A stretch of 46,831 bases of DNA from positions 1 to 46,831 of the forward strand of contig DATJXN010000110.1 of assembly GCA_035500095.1 (NCBI GenBank), in the 5' to 3' direction. This stretch comes from Candidatus Binataceae bacterium (lineage in GTDB: Bacteria > Desulfobacterota > Binatia > Binatales > Binataceae). Below, piece by piece: positions 41,731 to 46,831 of the stretch (positions are counted from its first letter, which is position 1; each line of letters begins with the position of its first letter). A program made the position numbers and the translations under genes. The notes beneath the pieces are model-generated. The model was not told the origin of the DNA. It worked only from the letters and a program-made list of their open reading frames with translations, and did not search any database.

Positions 41731-43476
41731 ATGAAGCAAAAGTACGAAGGGAAGGATCTTCAAGGCCTGGTGGACCTCGGCCGCGAGCAGGGCTACCTGA
41801 CTTTCGATCAGGTCAATGATTTCCTGCCTCAGGACGTGGCCTCGCCCACCGATTTGCGCGCCGCGCTCGAGAGCTTCGAGGACATGGACATAAAAGTTCT
41901 CGAAGAGGTCCCCACCGAGGGGGCCGAGGGCGAGGTCGAGGCGGAACCCGAGAAAGAGGCCGAAGAAGAGACCACCGAGGCAGCGGGCGATTCGTCCGAC
42001 CCAGTACGCCTTTATCTCAAGGAGATGGGCAACTTCCAGCTGCTCTCGCGCGAGCAGGAGGTTGAAATCGCCAAGCGGATCGAGGCCGGCGAGCAGGAGG
42101 TCGAAGAAGAGGTCCTCAAGTCGCCCGTAACGCTGGATTTTTTGATCGACCTCGGCGAGCGCATCGAAGCGGGCGAGGCCGACCTGCGCGACATCTTCGA
42201 GGAAAGCGAAGAACCGGCGGATCCGGATGAAGAGCGCGGGCCCGAAGCCAACGAGAAGCTGCTCAAGAAGCTCCACGACTCGACAAAAAAACTGAAGGAC
42301 CTGCGAAGCAAGCTCGAAGACCTGGAAGAGGAGTTGCGCGAGCGCCCGGGCCCGCGGCGCAAGCCGAAGCTCGAGCGCAACTACCAGCGTACGCGCGAGC
42401 GGGTCAAGGCCGCATTGATCGCGATGGGGCTCTCGCGCCACGTGCGCGACGCAGTGATCGCCGAGATGCGCCATCAGCTCGACCAGTTCCGCCAGGCCCA
42501 TCAGATCGTTCAGCACTACGAGGAGGCGACTGGCCGCTCCAAGACCCAGCTCATCAGGGAAGCCGCCGAAGCCGAGGATCGCCGCCACGTGCTCAAGGTC
42601 AACGGCACCCGCGAGAACCTGCTCGACATCGCGGCGCGCATCCGCGAGGCGCAGCGCACGATGAAGGCAGTCGAACGGCGGGTCAAGACCAGCGGCGACG
42701 AGTTCAGCCGCTCGATCGAGGTCATCGCCGCCGGGCAGCACAAGAGCCGACGCGCCAAGAAGGAGTTGACCGAGGCCAACCTGCGCCTGGTCGTGAGCCT
42801 GGCCAAGCGCTACACCAACCGCGGCCTGGGCTTTCTCGATCTGATCCAGGAAGGCAACATCGGCCTGATGCGCGCGGTGGACAAGTTCGAGTACCAGCGC
42901 GGCTACAAATTTTCGACTTACGCGACGTGGTGGATACGCCAGTCGATGTCGCGCGCGATCGCCGACCAGGGGCGCACCATCCGCATCCCGGTGCACATGG
43001 TCGAGACCATCAACAAGCTGCTGCGGGTCACGCGGCTGCTCGTCCAGCGGCTGGGCCGCGAGCCGGGCCCCGAAGAGATCGCCGAGCAGATGGAGATGCC
43101 GCTCGACAAGGTCCAGAAGGTGCTCAAGATCGTCAAGGAGCCGATTTCGCTGGAGACTCCGATCGGCGACGAAGAGGAGAGCTCGCTCGGCGATTTTGTC
43201 GAGGACGAGTTGGCGCCCTCGCCGGTCGAGGCCGCGATCCAGGGCAACCTCGGCGAGCAGACGCGCAAGGTGCTGGCAACGCTGACGCCGCGCGAAGAGC
43301 AGATTCTGCGTATGCGCTTCGGCATCGGGCAGAAGACCGACTACACCCTGGAAGAAGTCGGCAAGCAGTTTGCGGTAACGCGCGAACGGATCCGGCAAAT
43401 CGAGGCCAAGGCGCTGCGCAAGCTGCGCCAGACCGGGCGCTCGCGCAACCTCGAAGGCTTCATGGAGCGCGAGTAG
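41731..43476 (+). CDS. rpoD: RNA polymerase primary sigma factor (sigma-70)
   Basis: A 581-residue primary sigma factor. Region 1.1 is at the start ([21 protein letters not shown]). An acidic linker rich in Glu follows at about 68-90. Region 1.2 is [22 protein letters not shown] non-conserved helical insert comes next. Region 2 is complete: [38 protein letters not shown] and [14 protein letters not shown]. Region 3 has [13 protein letters not shown], and region 4.2 ends [22 protein letters not shown]. All parts of a housekeeping sigma are present. The ATG at 41731 has a weak ribosome site. It is not next to dnaG as in many bacteria, and is driven by its own strong promoter at 41543. Confidence 0.97.
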   Translation: MKQKYEGKDLQGLVDLGREQGYLTFDQVNDFLPQDVASPTDLRAALESFEDMDIKVLEEVPTEGAEGEVEAEPEKEAEEETTEAAGDSSDPVRLYLKEMGNFQLLSREQEVEIAKRIEAGEQEVEEEVLKSPVTLDFLIDLGERIEAGEADLRDIFEESEEPADPDEERGPEANEKLLKKLHDSTKKLKDLRSKLEDLEEELRERPGPRRKPKLERNYQRTRERVKAALIAMGLSRHVRDAVIAEMRHQLDQFRQAHQIVQHYEEATGRSKTQLIREAAEAEDRRHVLKVNGTRENLLDIAARIREAQRTMKAVERRVKTSGDEFSRSIEVIAAGQHKSRRAKKELTEANLRLVVSLAKRYTNRGLGFLDLIQEGNIGLMRAVDKFEYQRGYKFSTYATWWIRQSMSRAIADQGRTIRIPVHMVETINKLLRVTRLLVQRLGREPGPEEIAEQMEMPLDKVQKVLKIVKEPISLETPIGDEEESSLGDFVEDELAPSPVEAAIQGNLGEQTRKVLATLTPREEQILRMRFGIGQKTDYTLEEVGKQFAVTRERIRQIEAKALRKLRQTGRSRNLEGFMERE

Positions 43477-43492
43477 CCGCGCTCAACGCGGC
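43476..43492. terminator. GC hairpin between convergent gene ends
   Basis: GCCGCG (43476-43481) and CGCGGC (43487-43492) form a 6-bp stem with a 5-base loop, directly after the rpoD stop and at the end of the convergent membrane-protein gene. It has no T-run, so intrinsic termination is only possible. Confidence 0.3.
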
Positions 43493-45099
43493 CGGCGCGG
43501 TCCATATACCGCGAGCGAGTTGCCCTTCCATATCAGCTCATGACCGTCCAGCGCGCGCTGGATATCGGGCCACCATACCAGCATGTTGCTGTAGCCGGGG
43601 CTGATCACGACGACGATGCGCTGCGCGCCGTCTATCTGGCGCATCAGGCGGGCGAGCTGATCCGGCATCAGCTCACCCGGCGTGAAATGGTTGGCGAAGG
43701 GCGGCTCGAACAGGGGCGATAGCACCGGCGCGGATCCCATCGCGGTGAGCACCAGCGCGCGACGGCTGGCATCCTCACCGCCGACCGCGCGCTTGACTTG
43801 TTCCCACTCCCGCACCTCTTCGGCTGACGCCCACATCCCGGCCGTCACCGGGCTGCGCGACGTGCTGCGCCATTGCCCATTGATCTGCGCGAAATGCGAG
43901 ACGTTACCGAGCAGCGCCATAGCGGCAAGCAGACCCGCGATTCGCGCCGACAGAAGATCGCGGACGCTGGTCGCAGCGGCGCCCATCACCAGGATGTAGC
44001 AATAGTAGCGCCAGCTGACCTCGGAGCCGAAAAAGACCGTGACGAAGGTCACATGCAGGACGGCGCAGGTCAGAACGAATTCGGCGGAGCCGGTAAGGAC
44101 GAACTGGTCGGCGGCGCCGGCGATGTCGCGCGCGCGCGGCGCCAACGCCAGGCTCCGTAAGGCCCTCAGCCCCGCGACGATCAACCAAAGGCTTGCAGCG
44201 ATCCAAAAGCCGACCACGGTGAAGACGTAAAAGGGGAGTCCGAGTTGCGGTTGATACCAGAAATCACGGCCGACCCCGCGAAAAAGCCCGGAGGCTTGAT
44301 TATGATGCGCCGCCATCCCGGCGAGCGGCAGGATGGTCTTCGCCAGCGCAAGCGGACCATAGACTGCGCACAGGATGAGTATCACGATACCGCCGGTGAT
44401 TGCCGCGGGCGCAATCACGTGCAGGATCCGCGGCCAATCAACTGACCAACCCTGCAGCCGACTCCCGCGATCGTCGGGCCCCCGGCTCTCCCACAGCAGT
44501 CCGAGCAGCAGCACGAAGCCATAGAGGTACGCCATGCTGGGATTGACGAAGCAGGACGCCGTCGCCAGCGCGAGCGCGCGCGAGCGCCTTTGCGCCGCCT
44601 GTTCGGCGAGCGCGTTGGAGAGCAGCGCGGCCTCCAGGGCATAGGTCAGCGTGAAGGTCGGAAACGCAAACGGCATCGCGAACATCAGCAATCCGATGCC
44701 GGGCGCGCCCAGGCGCAGCGCCGCCGCCATCCGCGCCATCCCGATCGCGACCATGAGCGCGCAGATGACCATGATCGCTTCGTTCGACTGCGCCGTCGCG
44801 CCAAAGAGCGCAAACCACGCCTGCGCCAGCATTATCGGCAGGAGTCCCCAATGGTAGCCGAAATCGATTGCCGGACGGCTGCCGTGTCCGACCAGGTATG
44901 CGATCGAGAGGAAATCGCCCCGGTCGGCAAAGGCGTTGGCGTCAAAACCCATATCTGTAGGCAGACGAAAGAGCGCGCACGCCAGCATTTCCGCGCCGAA
45001 CAGGAGGCAAAGCCTCAACGCGCTGCGGCGGCCTTCCGGAGCGCGCGGCAGCGGCGCCGCGCTCGCCGACGGGGATGCCTGCTCGGGCGCGCTAGCCAA
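43483..45099 (-). CDS. Polytopic membrane protein of unknown function
   Basis: A 538-residue protein with about ten hydrophobic helices in residues 25-400 and a soluble C-terminal part (about 410-538). The layout resembles membrane glycosyltransferases or O-antigen-ligase-like proteins. FDANAFADRGDFLSIAYLVGHGSRPAIDFGYHWGLLPIML near the start recalls membrane proteins whose first periplasmic loop carries acidic residues. No catalytic motif is firm enough to name. The last part has IVVVISPGYSNML and ends in basic residues. The start is TTG 45099, overlapping the CoA-transferase stop by eight bases, so coupling is likely although functions differ. An alternative internal ATG would remove part of the first helix. 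Confidence 0.6.
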   Translation of the reverse strand: MASAPEQASPSASAAPLPRAPEGRRSALRLCLLFGAEMLACALFRLPTDMGFDANAFADRGDFLSIAYLVGHGSRPAIDFGYHWGLLPIMLAQAWFALFGATAQSNEAIMVICALMVAIGMARMAAALRLGAPGIGLLMFAMPFAFPTFTLTYALEAALLSNALAEQAAQRRSRALALATASCFVNPSMAYLYGFVLLLGLLWESRGPDDRGSRLQGWSVDWPRILHVIAPAAITGGIVILILCAVYGPLALAKTILPLAGMAAHHNQASGLFRGVGRDFWYQPQLGLPFYVFTVVGFWIAASLWLIVAGLRALRSLALAPRARDIAGAADQFVLTGSAEFVLTCAVLHVTFVTVFFGSEVSWRYYCYILVMGAAATSVRDLLSARIAGLLAAMALLGNVSHFAQINGQWRSTSRSPVTAGMWASAEEVREWEQVKRAVGGEDASRRALVLTAMGSAPVLSPLFEPPFANHFTPGELMPDQLARLMRQIDGAQRIVVVISPGYSNMLVWWPDIQRALDGHELIWKGNSLAVYGPRRPR

Positions 45100-46276
45100 T
45101 CGCCCGGGCCTCGCGCAGACGGGTTAGCTCCTCGGCGCTGAAGCCGCGCGCCGCAAGGACCTCGGCCGTATGCTCGCCGACGAGCGGCGGCCGCGTGATG
45201 CGGCCCGGCGTTTCGGAGAGTTTTACTCCGAGTCCGGTCGTCATGAACTCGCCGCGGACCGGATGCGGCAGTCGCAGCAGCATCTCTCGCGCCGCGATCT
45301 GCGGATGGTTGAACATTTCCTCCAGCGTCATGATCGGACCGGAGGGGATGCCCGCGCGATTGAGCAAGTCGATCCAGTAGGCCGCCGTGTTGGAGGCGAG
45401 CGCGCGATTGATCTCCACGGTCAGGGCCGCGCGGTTCTTTATCCGATGGCCGAGCGAGGAAAAGCGCGGATCGTCTTTAAGCTCGGGCCGCCCGATCGCG
45501 TCGGCCAGCGCCCGCCACATTGCCTCGTTGCCGCAGGCGATGTTGAAAGGGCGGTCGGAGGCGGCGTGGACGCCGTGCGGCGATGCGAGCGGATGATGGT
45601 TGCCGGCGGGGCCGGGCGCGCGCCCGGTATCGAAGTAGATTCCCGCCGACCAGGTGAGCACGCTGACGATCGCCTCGAGCAGCGAAGTATCGACGCGCTG
45701 ACCGCGGCCGCAGCGATGGCGCGCCTCGAGCGCGAGGAGGATTCCCTGCGCGGCGAAGATTCCGCCCAGCAGATCGCAAATCGCAATCCCGACCCGCATC
45801 GGCCCGCTCTCCTCGGTCCCGGTGACGCTCATCAGGCCCGAGAAGCCTTGCGCGATCTGGTCGAAGCCCGGAGTATCGCGCATCGGTCCGCTCGCGCCGA
45901 AGCCCGAGATTGAGCATGCGATGATCCGCGGATTGCGCGCGGCAAGCGTCTCGTAGCCGAGGCCCATCGCCTCCATCACGCCGGGGCGAAAATTGTCGAT
46001 CACCACGTCGGCCTGGCCGGCAAGACGAAGCATCACGTCTCGGCCCGCGCTCTGGCGCAAATCGATCTGCACGCTCTTCTTCGAACGGTTCGTGCTCATG
46101 AAAAAATAGCTGTCCTTGCCGGTATAGCCGCCCATCTCGGCACGCGCGCCTTCGACCGGCTCGATCTTGATGACCTCGGCCCCGTAGTCGCCGAGTACCT
46201 GCGTGCAGAACGGGCCAGCCAGGTAGCGGGTGAGATCGATGACCGTGATTCCGGCAAGCGGGGGAGAATCGGGCAT
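45092..46276 (-). CDS. CaiB/BaiF-family CoA-transferase
   Basis: A 394-residue class III CoA-transferase. It has VIDLTRYLAGPFCTQVLGDYGAEVIKIE, the family opening, FRPGVMEAMGLGYE, and ISGFGASGPMRDTPGFDQIAQGFSGLMSVTG. Asp168 (AICDLLGG) is the expected catalytic aspartate. It transfers CoA between a donor acyl-CoA and a carboxylic acid acceptor and is usually found in anaerobic or catabolic pathways. It is clearly distinct from the frc-type protein in this window: the frc signatures are absent. The ATG at 46276 follows AGGAGGTT. It is divergent from the catechol 2,3-dioxygenase gene, with 205 bases between, and could act in the same aromatic pathway. Confidence 0.9.
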   Translation of the reverse strand: MPDSPPLAGITVIDLTRYLAGPFCTQVLGDYGAEVIKIEPVEGARAEMGGYTGKDSYFFMSTNRSKKSVQIDLRQSAGRDVMLRLAGQADVVIDNFRPGVMEAMGLGYETLAARNPRIIACSISGFGASGPMRDTPGFDQIAQGFSGLMSVTGTEESGPMRVGIAICDLLGGIFAAQGILLALEARHRCGRGQRVDTSLLEAIVSVLTWSAGIYFDTGRAPGPAGNHHPLASPHGVHAASDRPFNIACGNEAMWRALADAIGRPELKDDPRFSSLGHRIKNRAALTVEINRALASNTAAYWIDLLNRAGIPSGPIMTLEEMFNHPQIAAREMLLRLPHPVRGEFMTTGLGVKLSETPGRITRPPLVGEHTAEVLAARGFSAEELTRLREARAIG

Positions 46277-46481
46277 CGCGCTTGGAACCTCCTGTCGGCA
46301 ACCGATGGGCGCAGCCGATCGGAATCGACGGCAGCGTGCAACCATCCAATCGATGCGATGACCATATATCGGATGGAGCGGCCCGGCGAAACGAGGGCCC
46401 CAGGGCCGGCTCGATCGTGGATGACAACGGGGCGACGCCGGTGTTAGCATCGGGCCATCTCGCCCACGGAGGACCCCTATC

Positions 46482-46831
46482 GTGGCAGTCATGCGCATCG
46501 GGCACGTCTCGGTTCGAGTAACCGACATCGAAAAGGCGCGCGACCATTACTCCAACGTGATCGGACTCATCGAGACTCATCGCGAAAGCGGCGGAACGAC
46601 GTACTACAAGGCATGGGATGAATGGGACCGCTACAGCGTGATTCTGACTCCCTCCGATCATGCCGGGGCCAACTACATCGCATACAAGGTGGAACGCGAC
46701 TCCGAACTCGACACCTTCAGCGACGCGATCGCGGACTGGGGCATCGAGGTCGAGGAACTGGCGCCCGGTGCAATCCCGTTCGTGGGCCGCGCGATCCGTT
46801 TCTCCCTGCCGAGCAGTCATCGGATGGTACT
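46482..46831 (+). CDS. Catechol 2,3-dioxygenase (extradiol), N-terminal part, cut by window end
   Basis: The frame is open to the last base. It encodes MRIGHVSVRVTDIEKARDHYS, NVIGLIETHRE, TYYKAWDEWDRYSVIL and RAIRFSLPSSHRMVL. This matches the N-terminal domain of XylE-type catechol 2,3-dioxygenases, as I know them, in order and spacing. The second domain, which holds the iron ligands, lies beyond the window. The gene would open a catechol ring next to the hydroxyls in meta-cleavage. GGAGG at 46468-46472 is 9 bases before GTG 46482, better than for the ATG at 46491, so GTG is chosen. It is divergent from the CoA-transferase gene. Confidence 0.85.
   Translation, partial: MAVMRIGHVSVRVTDIEKARDHYSNVIGLIETHRESGGTTYYKAWDEWDRYSVILTPSDHAGANYIAYKVERDSELDTFSDAIADWGIEVEELAPGAIPFVGRAIRFSLPSSHRMV

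Overview
The window is 46.8 kb of GC-rich bacterial chromosome with about 45 recognisable genes on both strands. It has no rRNA, no tRNA I could recognise, no CRISPR array and no intact insertion sequence. Several features suit a soil or sediment bacterium of the former deltaproteobacterial radiation, possibly the Binatota (Desulfobacterota_B): many VOC-family (vicinal oxygen chelate) proteins, SDRs, CoA transferases, a glutaryl-CoA-type dehydrogenase, a DUF1326/DUF2182 pair, and sigma-32 and sigma-70 genes. This placement is inference from gene content only.

Layout. 1-650: a small membrane protein in a lower-GC stretch. 650-6630: a catabolic island (two SDRs, a flavoprotein of the 4-hydroxyphenylacetate hydroxylase / 4-hydroxybutyryl-CoA dehydratase superfamily, an LLM oxidoreductase, three VOC proteins). 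6640-10840: a lower-GC accessory patch with DUF1326 and DUF2182, a broken TonB-receptor gene and an HTH-DUF5985-DUF5985 operon. 10950-13290: a glutaryl-CoA-dehydrogenase-like gene divergent from a LysR regulator. 13320-16850: an ArsC-family gene with an in-frame UGA, an exported protein, a CinA-like protein, rpoH and rpoZ. 16960-23665: dihydropyrimidinase-like enzyme, Usp-like protein, an exported protein, M20 peptidase and class II photolyase. 23847-27500: a TPP-dependent lyase coupled to formyl-CoA:oxalate CoA-transferase (probable oxalate catabolism), then a PaiB-like protein. 27585-32250: a histidine kinase and a copper/metal operon. 32400-36900: FAH-family hydrolase, class III aminotransferase and two decaying genes. 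36930-37105: a tandem palindromic repeat. 37150-41340: DUF3565, a family B DNA polymerase, a VOC protein and a cation antiporter. 41540-46831: rpoD with a near-consensus promoter, a polytopic membrane protein, a CaiB/BaiF CoA-transferase, and the start of a catechol 2,3-dioxygenase.

The most notable finding is at 13321-13671 on the minus strand. The ArsC/Spx-family frame extends upstream through a UGA to an ATG. The UGA stands exactly where the first cysteine of the family's CxxC motif belongs, and 21 nt downstream of it lies a perfect 8-bp hairpin with a GGUU loop, as in bacterial SECIS elements. This looks like a selenocysteine-containing arsenate-reductase-like protein that cysteine-only gene calling would truncate.

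Four loci look broken: the TonB receptor at 8295-9564, the first protein of the copC-copD operon at 30452-31368, and two neighbouring genes at 34741-36894. Most other genes are intact, so local decay is likelier than uniformly poor sequence, but raw reads should be checked.
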